Below are positions 26,760 through 39,900 of a stretch of 64,000 nucleotides of DNA, in pieces. The stretch's first letter is position 1, and each line of letters begins with the position of its first letter. The position numbers and the translations under genes were made by a program. The DNA is taken from the NCBI GenBank assembly GCA_020002185.1, contig CM034534.1, forward strand, positions 9,873,492 to 9,937,491. The letters run 5' to 3'. Origin of the DNA: Paraescarpia echinospica (lineage: Eukaryota > Annelida > Polychaeta > Sabellida > Siboglinidae). The notes beneath the pieces are model-generated. The model was not told where the DNA came from and did not search any database. It worked only from the letters and a program-made list of their open reading frames with translations.

Positions 26760-29700
26760 ACAGCCTGGAAAACTGTTCTGAAGCTGTATATAAATGCGTT
26801 TGTTTAAATGCAAGGAGCATAGTAAATAAAAGAAGTGAACTAAACATTATGGTAGAAGATATTGACCCTTACATAATAGGTATAACCGAATCATGGCCCA
26901 CCATGATATATCAGATGCCGAATTGGGACAGACGGGCTATGAAATGTTTATGAAAGATAGAATAGGAAGAAGGGGAGGTGGAATTATTTTATATACTAAA
27001 GAATCTATCTATGCTTATGAAATAAAATTAGAAAGAGAAGCAGATTGCGAAGAAGCTATTTGGTATAACATAGTTACAGGAAACTCAACGTTAACGGTTG
27101 GGTTAGTTTGTCGAAGTCCAAACATAAGCATAGAAGAGAATGAAAAACTACAAAACGTTATAAGGGAAGTGAGCAAACGGGACTGTATTGTTATGGGTGG
27201 TTTTAACCATGGTCATATACAATAGAAATATCTACAGAGTACGGGGAGTAAGGACCACAAGTTTTTTTAGTTCTAGTCAAGATAGTTTCCTTTCTCAACA
27301 TGTGCTAGAACCAACCAGGAGTGAGAATGTGTTAGACATAGTGTTGTTCTCACAGAATGAATTAGTTGACAATGTCAAGATATGTGAGCCACTGGGGAGT
27401 AATGATCACAACCAGATACATTTCACCATCAAAGTAAAATCAGAAAGGAATAGTAAAACGCAGTACAGGATAAATTTCCACAAAGGAAGATATAAGGACA
27501 TGAGGAAATATTTAGCAAAGATAGACTGGAATAACACACTGAAGATTAAGACAGTAACAGAATGCTGGAACATCTTAAAGAGTGAAATTGCATGCATCGT
27601 CAATAAATTTATTCCCTTAAGTACAAACAAATGATGTGGAAGTCATATAGACATACTGGAAACTACAACATTAATAAAGAAACTCTTAACCAAGCTCAAG
27701 GGTTTACCTGGATGTTTGTGTTTAAGGGTCGTCGGGACCCCAGCCTTCTTTTGAGGGGATCCCAAGCATGTAGGGAGGGTCCCACTTATTGCTCTTTTTT
27801 AATTGTAAGTATTGTTTTCTAAATATCACAACTTATACAACACATGTAAACCCAGTTATTATTATCAGTTTGATACTAACAAGAACTGAACAAAATAACG
27901 TGCCTTTTACAATATATTGTTTTATTTGTTGATGTTTTCCCATGATAATCGATGTAGTTTTGGAAGTTAGAGCAGCCTTCCTCGCGTACGAGAGGGTGTG
28001 CTATTCTGCTATATGCCTTGGCTTGCGTGTAAATGTCACATTGGCAGATCTCCTAAAGCTGTGGTAAGGATATCGAGGAAGCGATGGCACACTTTGGAAG
28101 GCTCGATCCTGAATTTGTTTCGGTAGCGGGAAACCTGACCGTGGTGATGGCAATATCATTGGAATAGCCAATAGGCAGCATATGGAAGTGCGCATTACTT
28201 TGTGGACAATGAATTGTGACGTTGTGTAGAATCCGGGCCCACCCCGATTTCGGCATTATGACAGTTGTGCTAAATGTTATACCTCAATGCATTTATTCCA
28301 TCATTCCACATAGTTTCAGGAATATAATGTCCCAAATAGCGTTCGCTCAGGTTTGGATCAGTGTGCGCCGCTGCGGTTGCGAGTTACTGCATGCCGCACT
28401 TGAAATATACATATATTAATAAAATCAATCATGCGAGTTACGGCATACCGCACTTGAAACAAGCAATTTTAATAAATCACATGTTGACGCAAACCGGAGC
28501 GCTATTTGGTCCACAAAAGTGCCCTCAAATCAATATTTTATAACAATGTACTGTATACCTGAAACAATGTGGAATGATGGCATACACATTACTGATTAAG
28601 GTATCAAATCGGTTTGCTTGTTGGACGAGCCATTGGAACGATCTGCCCCGGGATGGGATTAGCAATAGGAGTGCTTCCACTCCCTGGCAAGAGAGAAACA
28701 ATTCTATTCCGTGATTCTCATATCTCTATTGTCGCCGTACTGTCGGTCATTTGTGTGGTAATAACGAGGTGTTAGTTATACAAAGGAATGTTCGTAGGTC
28801 GCTTTGTATTTCATCACTATAGCTCTAATAAATTGGGAAGTCTTAAAACCCACAACCACTGCGCTCAAAATCTGAAGCCTGAACGGACATGCGCACGGAT
28901 TGGAATGGTATTCTGGTTCGCGATTCAGTCCCTAGATGTCCTTCTGCAAAACTACGCGCAGGGCGGCGCCATACGGATAATTGGGCACCCTTCAGAATCG
29001 GGAATCACACGCCTACGGGAATGGTTATTAGAAGGACTGGTGAAAAGAAATAACAAACGAACTGATTCTGTATTAAACTACCAAGTTAAAGGTATTACTA
29101 ATCAATTTATATTGTTTTGTATGTCATTGGTACGCATGCGTTCCGTGGGATCGACGCAACGATTATTTTGCACGCGTTCGAGTACTGTTTCTATGCGTTC
29201 AGGACGCAGGATCTTGCGTCTCCTACCCCTGCAAGCTACACCTGAAATTATAAATTCAAGGAGAAGCTATGAAAAAAAATTAGCTTGTAATATAAAACAT
29301 GACAGCAAGAGTTTGTTATGGATATGTTCGGAGCAAACAGAAAGTTCAGGATAAGGTCGGCCCTCTAGAAGATAGTGCTGGAAATATAATATCAGAGGGA
29401 TTCTTAATGGCAGAAGACCTGAATGAGTATTTTAGTTCGGTGTTTGAAAGATATTAGTTCACTGCCAGTACCAGAGGCTAATTTCGTGGAGGCGGAATCA
29501 GACTATTTAGGAAAGTTAGTTGTATCCCCGGAAATGGTAGCTAAGAAAATAAGGGCTATGAAGGATAATAAATCACCTGGAGTGGATGGGATTCTGCCCA
29601 AACTGCTATTGGTAATTGTAGAACAAATTAGCATACCGCTTGCAACAGTTATTTAAAAAAGGTTCGAGAAACAAGTCAAAGAACTACAGATCAGTGAGTT

Positions 29701-31053
29701 TAACATCGGTAATTTGCAAATTATTAGAAAGACTAATTAAAGACCACATGGTGGATTTTCTTGTTAAACATAACTTGATAAACCCATTTCAACATGGGTT
29801 TCTAAAAGCAAGGTCATGTTTAACAAACATGTTATGTTTTTTGGAAGATATCACTAAGAGGGTAGACAAGGGATATCACCAGTAGATATCATCTACTTAG
29901 ATTTTAAGAAAGCTTTCGACAAAGTATCACATCAAAGGTTACTGCTTAAACTAAAGGCCCATGGCATAGAAAATGGTATAATTAACTGGATAGAAAAAAT
30001 GGCTAATTGACAAAAGACAACGAGTAGTTGTTGATTGGGAGGCTTCAAACTAAAAATCAGTTTTGAGTGGGGTACCACAGGGATCAGTACTGGGACCTAT
30101 AATTATTATTAATATATATAAACGATTTGGATAATGATATAACAAGTTAGGTGTTGAAATTTCCGGATGATACAAAAGTGTTTAGAAGGATGAAACGTGA
30201 TGGAGTTACACATAATTTACGAGATGATATTGACAGGTTGGTCAAATGGTCTGAAAAGATGCAAATGTTGTTCAATTTTGGGAAATGTAAATGCCTCCAT
30301 ACAGGACATGGGAACGAAGATGTACAACATACAATGGGGGGTACAGTACTATGCACTACTGTAAAAGAAAAGGACTTAGGGTTAACCATTAGCCGATATG
30401 ATGGTTTCAAAGCAATGCGGAATAGCAGCTTCAAAGGGAAATCAAATCCTTGGATTAATTAGGCGAAATATAGCGTATAAGGAAAAAGAACAAATAATAC
30501 CGCTGTACAAAACAATAATTAGACCTCATTTAGGATATTGTATACAAGCGTGGAGGCCGTATCTCAAGAAGGACATAGATATGCTAGAAAGAGTACAGAG
30601 GTGAGCGACTAAAATTACACAAAAACTGAGGGATCTTAGTTATGAAAAACGCATAAAACGTGGTTTGACAACACTAGAGACCAGGAGATTGAGAGGCGAT
30701 CAGATAGAAGTGTTTAAAATATTGAATGGTTATGAAAATAATGATAGAAATATTTGTTTCTCAGTTAGGAAAGATAGAAAGACTAGAGGACATGAAGTTA
30801 TATTTGTAAAGGAGCAGTGTAGATTAGATATAAGAATGTTTTCATTTTGACAAAGGACTGTAAATGAATGGAACAAATTATATGCTGATTTTGTGGGTGC
30901 TAGTAGCGTGAATATGTTTAAAAATTAAATCGACACGAATCTACCTCAGAAGGGCGGGATACACATAAGTAAAAAGGGCTAGACTCTCGATAACCCAAAA
31001 GGTTTCCTTGTACACCTGCCATCTAGAGTTAATTATCTGGGTGGCAATCTTGT
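26760..31053 (+). mobile_element. CR1-family LINE, plus-strand copy interrupted by a 1.5 kb element
   Basis: It is 5'-truncated, starting about 30 codons before the endonuclease (CVCLNARSIVNKRSELNIMV near 26800). The endonuclease and linker run to 27690 with a ~75-base deletion near 27615. The sequence is then interrupted (27697-29231) and resumes at the homologous point (NSRRSYEKKLACNI). Reverse-transcriptase fragments follow (NKSPGVDGILPKLL, HGFLKARSCLTNMLCFLEDI, and a catalytic box mutated to FPDDTKVF near 30165). The C terminus is FKILNGYENNDRNI and the 3' UTR ends gtggcaatcttgttaaa. It carries many stops. Confidence 0.85.
27697..29231. mobile_element. hAT-like non-autonomous element inserted in a CR1 LINE
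   Basis: The CR1 reading is continuous across this segment when it is removed, which defines the insertion. The hexamer caagct is present on both sides (27691-27696 and 29232-29237). The left end starts caagggtttacc and the inverted right end caggggtaggag, a weak CA(A/G)GGGT terminal repeat like that of hAT elements. The 1535 bases hold no recognisable transposase. Part of the interior (gaatccgggcccacc near 28228, and a segment near 28490) resembles 884-898 and, inverted, 1250-1300. Confidence 0.65.
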
Positions 31054-31307
31054 TAAACCGGGTTCGAACTGTCGTGTGACTGCGGATGGGCAATGTCTGC
31101 AGTGTTTAATCTGCCAGTCAGGAAGTAATTGTCACAACAATTGCTTCCCGACTGGCAGACTAAACACTGGTCAAGTTCAAACAGTGATTGCACAACTGAA
31201 GAGCAAAATCGCGCAGACCCCGTTATATGATGTTGTCCGTCGCTTCGTTGCACGCCCCTCTCCCACTGTGCGTCTATTTCATACAGTTGTTTAGCCAGTA
31301 GTTTCGC
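31054..31307. other. No gene seen; long foldback at 31100-31169
   Basis: The arms starting cagtgttta.tctgccagtc are about 32 bases each with three mismatches, all transitions, and a loop of about five bases. The surrounding sequence is unrecognised and may be part of a DNA transposon. Confidence 0.6.
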
Positions 31308-31650
31308 TTAATTAAGCGACTCTCGCCTGGCTGCGTAACAGCCAGAACGATAGTCTGGCTCCGATTGGCCCTTTGGAATGTTATGCCATGAGAGCTGCCA
31401 CCTAGTGAATGTGCGTGATTAAAAGGCATTAGACTACGAAAAAAGTTTAATGTCGGTTTATTGTGTGACATGTTTCAGTACAAGTTTAATGTTGAATAGT
31501 TGTTATAGTATAGTATTATCTGATAAACTGTATCCTTATTTAATTTGTTATTTCATAGTTGACCTGAGAGTCAATCATCGTCTCTACTCGAATCTGGGGT
31601 AAAGGCCCCTACCGGTAACAATGGCTGGAGCTTAATAATCCAGGCCAATG
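31308..31650 (+). repeat. '340-bp' interspersed repeat, copy on plus strand
   Basis: It matches, inverted, the copy at 57593-57930 from the end gcgactctcgcctggctgcg to the end ggagcttaataatccaggcc. It begins with the palindrome cgcttaattaagcg. There is no coding capacity. Whether it is a solo LTR, MITE or SINE-like unit cannot be decided from the sequence. Confidence 0.75.
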
Positions 31651-31835
31651 CTGCCACCTCACGGCGGCTGGATAATCGAGGTTACTTAGCCAGGGCATCA
31701 GGAACTGTGGGGATCAGTGATGAGAACAATTCCTTGGTGTTCACTTCTCATCGGAGATGGTGTTCGAATGAACAGGTCGATCTGTCAATGTGGGGAGTCT
31801 AAAGCACTTTGACCAGTCCTAAGGACTGGATGTCG

Positions 31836-32509
31836 CACTATAAGAACGTAGGTGTACATTAAACAACTAAACCCAACAGCAAACACTATAAGAACGTATG
31901 TGTACATTAAACAACTAAACCCTACAGCAAACACTATAAGAACGTATGTGTACATTAAACAACTAAACCCTACAGCAAACACTATAAGAACGTATGTGTA
32001 CATTAAACAACTAAACCCTACAGCAAACACTATAAGAACGTATGTGTACATTAAACAACTAAACCCAACAGCAAACACTATAAGAACGTATGTGTACATT
32101 AAACAACTAAACCCTACAGCAAACACTATAAGAACGTATGTGTACATTAAACAACTAAACCCAACAGCAAACACTATAAGAACGTATGTGTACATTAAAC
32201 AACTAAACCCTACAGCAAACACTATAAGAACGTATGTGTACATTAAACAACTAAACCCTACAGCAAACACTATAAGAACGTATGTGTACATTAAACAACT
32301 AAACCCTACAGCAAACACTATAAGAACGTATGTGTACATTAAACAACTAAACCCAACAGCAAACACTATAAGAACGTATGTGTACATTAAACAACTAAAC
32401 CCTACAGCAAACACTATAAGAACGTATGTGTACATTAAACAACTAAACCCTACAGCAAACACTATAAGAACGTATGTGTACATTAAACAACTAAACCCTA
32501 CAGCAAACA
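31836..32509 (+). repeat. 48-bp minisatellite, 14 copies
   Basis: The unit starts cactataagaacgtatgtgt and contains acaactaaaccctacagcaaa. Copies are almost identical, the main variant being ccctaca versus cccaaca. Because 48 is divisible by three and the unit lacks stops in two frames, both strands stay open by chance; the resulting 16-residue repeats are not evidence of a protein. It lies just beyond the likely 3' end of the NT5C2-like gene. Confidence 0.97.
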
Positions 32510-33730
32510 CAAACAAGATGTATTATTAACAACATTTATTGAAATATATTTCCTCATGCATGATCAATTAAGATATATTTGCACATAGCTGCATTATGGA
32601 GCAAGTGCACGTTTTTACAGTAACAAAAACAGACAAAAACATTTACACACAAACAATACTATTAATGGCATCATATTTCCATTGTAAGATAAATAAAGAT
32701 TCACATGCAACAGTGTAAACGTAGTAATTTAGTGCAACCGAGTTTATGACCAGAGGATGCACCACATGACTGCAGCACGATTCAAGCACCACATGTCTGA
32801 GCACCACATGTCTGAGCACCGTGTTTATCGACTTATGCAATGACATCTCAGCTGGGGATCGTTTCACTGGTGTTCTTATGAACTTTTTGGACTTCTTTTG
32901 CTCTTAAAAGTCGATTTCGCTCCTTAACAGTAATCTCGTTTACCAAAAAATTTTAATAACAGGATGTGCCATCGGGACACTTTTGTCGGTGTGTCACAGA
33001 AATAGTGTCCCAGGTAATACGGTGGTGGCAGTCTGAAACAGTTCAGTCAAACCTGCCTGCAATTGCACTTCGTCTGCCAAACCCAGCCCAAAAATAACAG
33101 CATTATGCGGTATAGTACAGTGGCCCCATTTAGTGAATAGTGTTAAAACACATCAGAAAAGATGTTTGATTGTACAAACTTTGAATGTTTGTTTCTGGTC
33201 AAATAGGTGGGAAGGCGGGGACTTTAAAACACAGCTAATGTCTGAATGGTTAAATTTAACAAGGGATTCTGTGTAATAATACATTTTCTTAGCTCGTTAT
33301 CTTGATGAAACGGCACGCTGATGGACCAGACAGCTAAGACGTTACAGCTACCTGACCGCAACTGACACATAAATATAGCAGGATACACAAACTCATTAAC
33401 AGATCATCTCGTCTACATACACATATACATGATTACCGCAAAATCGCGGGACAAATTCACCAGAACCGCTTTGAAAAAAACACTTAATCCCCAGTGTATA
33501 CAAGGTTTGGGTGGTCGCTCGAGAGAGGCCCATCCACTGACTACTGTGACCAGCCTCCATCAAGTGCAACCTGTGGAAGACACATTTGTGTAGCTGATTC
33601 ATGGTAACGTTGTCCGCCCCCCTCTAGAGGGCATAGAGACAACATCTACTCTGTCTTTCGGCGGTAGTAACAACCGCATCTGTCCAATGCCCTGTATGTC
33701 ACAGGGTGACACAAAACAACCCTGGGTCTC
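32510..33730 (-). other. Likely 3' UTR / downstream region of the NT5C2-like gene
   Basis: No other gene is seen between the NT5C2 stop codon and the 48-bp array. One AATAAA in the gene's direction is at 32535-32540. The transcript end is inferred, not observed. Confidence 0.45.
32535..32540 (-). terminator. Candidate poly(A) signal AATAAA for the NT5C2-like gene
   Basis: It is a canonical hexamer on the gene strand about 1.19 kb after the stop codon. Cleavage 10-30 bases further would fall at the edge of the 48-bp array. A weaker ATTAAA near 32950 is an alternative. Confidence 0.35.
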
Positions 33731-33994
33731 TCACGGACATAGATTCTCTACACTCAAGTTAGATCCAGATTCGTCATCCGAGAAATCCTCGTCATGGTGG
33801 TGGGTCAAAGTGGGAGGGGTTTCAGCCCTCAGATGGGGTAGGGTTGACGAATGGAGAAGGGGCAGCGGTACATCAATCTTTGGCATTGGCTTATCATCTG
33901 CGTTTTTGTCGTGGAAAAAGCGAGAACGAGGCGCCAGTGGTGCTTCCATAACGCCCTCTGGAGTCCGTCCCTGAACTGTCAGTTCGTGTGGCAT
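33731..33994 (-). CDS. NT5C2: NT5C2 terminal exon 15
   Basis: The acceptor is ttcttaacag. It encodes [20 protein letters not shown], then a Pro/His-rich linker, [11 protein letters not shown] and a divergent end, then TGA. The start MPHE matches the family's MPHESTVEH. The poly-acidic tail typical of vertebrates is reduced. Confidence 0.92.
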   Translation of the reverse strand: MPHELTVQGRTPEGVMEAPLAPRSRFFHDKNADDKPMPKIDVPLPLLHSSTLPHLRAETPPTLTHHHDEDFSDDESGSNLSVENLCP

Positions 33995-36900
33995 CTGTTA
34001 AGAAATGTTCATTGTAAATTCAGGAGTTGGTCATTAGTTATCATTTGTTATGCTGGTTAGACCGGTGTTATTGTATGGGTGTAAGACATGGAAGGTGTAT
34101 CAGGGTAACAATCGGAAGCTAAATACATTCCACTTCAAGTACTTAAGAAGAATGCAAACAAGTTGTTTTTGACATACCCAATACGTGGTTTTACCTTGTC
34201 GTTGTCTTTTGTCAGCGTAGCACACCAACTTCTTCAGTACTTGTGACATATGACATCATCTTACATTTGAGAGAGTTTGTATGACATCATACATCACATG
34301 TATTGAAGAAGTTGGTGTGCTACGCTGATTAAAGACTCTACAAGATAACGTCATGTGTTGGATGTGTCAAAAAGAACTCGTTTGCATAGAAATGAACTAT
34401 CATGAAGAATGTTCAGCAAAGCTTATGAAGAATATTGAAGATTAGACGGCCAGTGGTGATCTCAAACAGGGACATCCAGACAACAACAGTAGACGAGAAG
34501 ATCAGCATGGGAGTAAACACTAGACATCAATTAATTTTAAATTGTATTACTAAAATTAGCAGTAAATAGGTTTTCGTCTAAAAATGCAAAAAATTGTAAA
34601 TCAGTGCCTTCATCCCATGAATGAGTAAGGCAAGTTCTTATATAGCGCAGTATCCAGTCATCAGGATTGCTCAAAGCACTTTATACTTTACTCCCCGGCA
34701 GACCCGTTCAATCGAACACCATCTCGACTTCTCTGGGAAACATCCAGCCACGCTGCAATTAATGCGCTAAGACTATTCGTACATAAATATCTACCACTGT
34801 CTATAGCCAGGTACTCATTCATACAGGTGAGTGAACTGGAGCAATGTAGAGTGAACGAACTTGCCCAAGGTTCGACACCGCTGCACAGGTTTCAAACCCG
34901 GGTTCTCTTGGTTGAGAGTCCAAAGTTCTAGCCACTGCACCACGGCGCTGCACAAAAGGTATATATATATGTATATGTAAACTGCTGATAGACGTTGGTT
35001 AAACTTACCAGCATGGGTGTCGCCTTGAAGAGGTAGCTGAAGGGGTAGTAGAGGAGATTGAGGAAGTTTGATGAGTACAAGTCTGCATATCTCATCACTT
35101 GACTAGCAAAGAATGTTTGTCTTGAACCTGCGACACAGTAGCAGAACAAAGTTAATGCATATAACGTGCATCAGGCCCTTAGCCAGAATCGTGATATTTT
35201 CCAGTATACCCGCTCTCATTTTTTATTTACCTGTTATGCTCATGAAAAATTCCTTGACACATGCACTGGTCAATGGCTGAGGCTCTCTGAAAACCTCCAA
35301 CTGCACCCCCTTGACGTTTGCAAAATATTCAAACTTCAAACTACATTCATACACTCGCTTTAACACTCGGTACAAGGTTTGGTGTATGACAACACAGACA
35401 CTGTTTTGACCTTGTTATTGGGAAAATAAAACCATGTTATAGTCCAACACAAGATCATGGTATCTGAAAAATAAAAATCCCGTTCTCCAAAAACCAAAAG
35501 ATCTGTTATTTAAAAAAAAACCTGTTGCAATATTTGTTTAATGTTCCAATAACGGGAAAACAAATCTCTGGCTAAGGGCCTCATGTGCATAACATTGTAC
35601 TGTGTGAAAAGATACTGATTTTATTTACAAAAGGCTTTAACAAAAGGTGTCCAACTATTTGTATTTGTACAGCTTGGGATTATCCAACTTATTTACCACA
35701 CAACTGCCTCAGAATAGTTGTTTCAGCTTCAGCCTGTAGCCTCTTTGGCATGTTGCTTACAGCAATTCAAATTTCTTGGGGCAACACGTATTCCCAAGCA
35801 CGGGAAACCATCTCCCACAACCCTTTTAAGTTCCTAGTTTTTTCATGTAATAAGGGGAAGAAGACACAAGCTTTACTAATATCATGTTATTTATTAGTGG
35901 TAATAGTATAGGCCCTGTAAGTGTGTCACGATACATGGCGAGATTCTGCGCAAGAGGGGCCGACTGGCAACATGCACAATTATTGCCCACTGATTTTAGC
36001 ATTGCGGAAGCCAAAAAAAAGTTATTAATGTTTAGTCTATCGGTTTATTGTAGCTTTTTTAATTGTGTTATGGCATTGTCACTTCAGTTTTATATGAACT
36101 ATACATCAGGGAAATTAAAATGCAGAGAAAGAGCCAGGTAGCAGTCAACAGCGATCATATAGTGAAATTTGTTTTTGATCGCCAATTTTTTTTCGTCTAA
36201 ATGAAATAGATAATAATATTTAGTTAATATAACAAGAACCAGTATGAAATGGGAGTTAAAACAAGATGCAACAGATTATCGCTTGTCGTAAAAACTGCGA
36301 ATGTTAAAATGTTATAAGTTGTTATCTCAAAACAGTTTGGTAACCATTTATATCTGAAAAGTTACCTAAATGCAACAATCACCAACAAGTATGCATTACT
36401 TCAATAACATGTCGGACTGGGCGAAATAATGCATAGTTGTCATTGTCAACAAAGTCATCACCACGGCTCCTCAAATCGTGATAACAATTCGATTAAGGTG
36501 CATGATTACCACAAAAATTCTTAACAGCAAAGTTTTTTGTGTCTTTCATCTGTCGAAAACCGGAAAAAGAACATGATTTGGAAATACTCTGATGATTACA
36601 ACCAAAAACAAAAGATATCCCCATTATTTAACCTGGCATAAATGGAGTCGGTGTCGTCAGATGACTCCAGCTCGAAAACGAGGTGCGAGACTTACACGCC
36701 GTATTGAATTCATTGAGCAGTATCGCATAGAAACACAACTTCTGTCTGGTCCACCATTAAAGTATCATTTCTATATAATATTCGAATTTACACAGTCATG
36801 TGGGCTTTGGAAGAATAGAGAATGAGTCCGTTCCTATCATTTGTTTCAATTAAATGGCTGGTTTTGGTATCCAAGATTCTATTACACTAAGTCTATTGTA

Positions 36901-39900
36901 CATATCATACATATAATACACATAGACAAATATAACATTTAAATTGAATGAACGTACCACTTCGGAAGAGACTTCCCAGCATGCCGTAGGCCATATCTAG
37001 TTCATGGGTGACTTCCTGAAACCAGCAAATCTTACAGTAAATATCTCCAGCATGCGATAAATACATATCAGTTGTGCTGGTTTCGTATTAACGCCTGTTA
37101 GTGCCACGAGAAACAACATGTTTTTTTTTGTGGTTTTTGTTAAAAGCCTTTATGGAAAAGTTAACTTCAAAATGAACCATTAACAAAATCACTTTCTGTT
37201 TAAACCAAATAAACAATAAAATGTCAAGTATATCACCACTGATCCTTGCAAGCCAGAGGCAGTAGTTGGCGAAACAATCCGTGGCAGATATCCTATGCAA
37301 TATACAGAAGTTCACTTAATCAATTTACACTGCCCCAGTTGCAGTCTTCGCCAGTCGTGACAGTCGCCATGGGAACCAATGAAACACCTGCGCCCCATAT
37401 CAAAAAGCAATTCCAGGAAATCCTAATAATTACCCGCCTGACTTCTGGAATTCTCGTGTCAATGTTGTGTATACGTACCCTCACTAAGGCGTTGATCTTA
37501 CTTGCATCTGGAATCTCCGTCGAGGTGCTGTCTAGGCCTCTGAAACACAACACCATTAATGAAAATTTGAAAGTTCATAATTATTATAAAGTGAGGTGAA
37601 TAATTCTATGTTTGTTTCCTGGTAGCAGGGTTAGCTGACTGTAAAGATTCCACAACACCTTAGCCAAAAGGCACCGTGAAAGGGGAAACATGGCAACAGG
37701 AAGAACGATGTGGTTCGACAACATCAAAGAATGGACTGAGTTGCCACTCTCCTGCAGACAACATGAGATAGAGATCTGTGACGACAGATGAATTATCCAA
37801 ACGTGCACTCCAACCATCGCCTTGGTCAAGCGTTGAGTGAGAGAGATATATTGATGCAAATAGTGCTCAGAATGCATTCGTTGGCACATGTACTTGCTCA
37901 TTCAACTAGCAAAGGCACGATTGGGAGGTCAAGGTCATTGTAACTTAGGTATGTATACTGCACGTGTCCAGTCAGAAGTCTGATCCAGTTACCAGGAATT
38001 TGGATAGTGGAGTCACCAGACCCTCAGTCATTTTCAGTACTGCCTGAAGGGTTGGAGCATAAATACAATTTTGGTCCGAGTGTACAAAAACATCCACCAC
38101 GAGAGTCGTGGGTGCACTTTTAAAGCAAAAACCTTGAAATGGCCTGATTTCTTAACCGTTCATCCTACAACTGTGAAAAGTTGCTACTATCATATTAGAA
38201 ACATTGGGCGAATTCGGCCACATATGACGGAAGAATCATGCAAGACGCTTGTTCACGCACTAGTGACATCCCGTTTAGATCATGGGAATGCACTTCTTTC
38301 TGGTCTCCCACACACAGTGATGCAACGTCTACAAAGGGTGCAGAACTGTGCCGCTCGCCTAATTACTCGCACGACGATTCAATGAAATACGAACACATCA
38401 CGCCCGTGTCGCAGGGTTTATAATTGGCTACCCGTTCATTTGAGACCGACCTACAAAGTGCTGATGGTTACATATTGTGCCTTGAATGGTCTAGCGCCGG
38501 ACTACATAAGTGAGTTAATTGGCTACCGTCCCATCAACAGAACTCTACGATCTACCTCGCAGCCTCGCCTTTTGTTTGTACCAGCCTCACAAACTGTTAC
38601 TCATGGTAATCACCATTTCGCGGTTTGCTCGGCGGTTCTATGGAACAATTTGCCTCCTACGCTCAGGAGAACAACATCACTACAAGTGTTTAAAACACTT
38701 TTGAAGACTCAACTTTTTAAACAAGCATTTTTATAATTCACAGACGTGGACATTTTATGTGCTTTTTTATAAATATATTTTTGTTTTATTAGTTTCTTAG
38801 CATATTTATAGTTATTCTTCTTGTATAAATTAATGTATTTAAAGTAGTTTTGAAGAATGTCTTAATATATATGTATTTATTTAAGTTTTTTAATGATCTC
38901 TCTTTTTTAAATTGTTTTTTTACTAACTATATTTAAGGTAATGTTATAATTTTTACATATTTATTTCTTAGTTAGCATTTCTTTTTATGTCAAATACTAT
39001 TATAATCTGTGCATGTATGTAAAGTGCCCAAGAGCAATTTTAATTGATCGGGCGCTATATAAGTACATTTATTTATTTATTTATTTACGACAACGTATGA
39101 TATCTCCATGCATTTGAAATTAGAAGTAGCAACGTTTAGGTGAAACACATTTTGTGCATAGAGGCATCCATATTGATGTTACTTGCAACAAAAATGTAAA
39201 ATCGTGTAATTTTAACACCAAATTCCCTCACTATTTTAACCTTTAGCCAATCAATCCAGGTCTATACATCATCTAACCTAGATTAAATTGCAAAAGAAAT
39301 CCCAAATTCCTATTGAACCAACTATAAATAATAATATGATTGATAATATATTGTAGAATATTACTTATTAGATAGATATAATGTCTAACAGCAATACTGG
39401 CATTGTCACCTGGTGGATTACTGCACTCCCTCATGGCTGGCCCCCAGGCAGAGATTATTTCATAATTGGCCGTCGGTTATGGGTTCTTACCATTTTAGGG
39501 TTCATACGATACATTTGATGGAAATAAATCACTCATTCATAAACTAAGCATATATTCTGCCACTGCATTGCAGATCAGTTGGAGATGTTTTATGTAACTT
39601 GCGATAAGGCAAACAACTTTTTCAAATTTACATCATAATAGCAGTTACTTACGAATATTCCAGGGAATGTAAAGGTTGTTTAGTGACATTTCCTTGCTTT
39701 TAAAAACAATTAGAACATATTGTCAAAAATCACCTCAAAATTGCATTTTATTTCATTTTGAGAAATACCCTGAAAGAAAAATGTGCATGTTTGCAAGCAC
39801 AAATGTATTATTGACATTGGTTCGGGTTTGTTTTGTGAACAAATGCATATTAAGCTTGCTACAGCTTCATAAAAATGTGTAAAACAACGTTGAAAGACAG

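Noticed and set aside
31836..32509. CRISPR-like regular repeats
   Set aside because: Units are contiguous without unique spacers and the genome is eukaryotic; this is a minisatellite. The same applies to 58641-59372 and 53142-53395.
31785..32529. Long open frames on both strands over the 48-bp array
   Set aside because: The unit is a multiple of three without stops in these frames, so openness is automatic. There is no start context, no domain and no non-repeat coding flank.
34880..34955. A tRNA gene
   Set aside because: A and B boxes are present on the minus strand, but no cloverleaf with a proper acceptor stem could be drawn, and the same sequence recurs in a SINE family.
35585..35911. 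108-residue plus-strand open frame
   Set aside because: No recognisable family. It begins at the target duplication of a MITE and lacks coding features.
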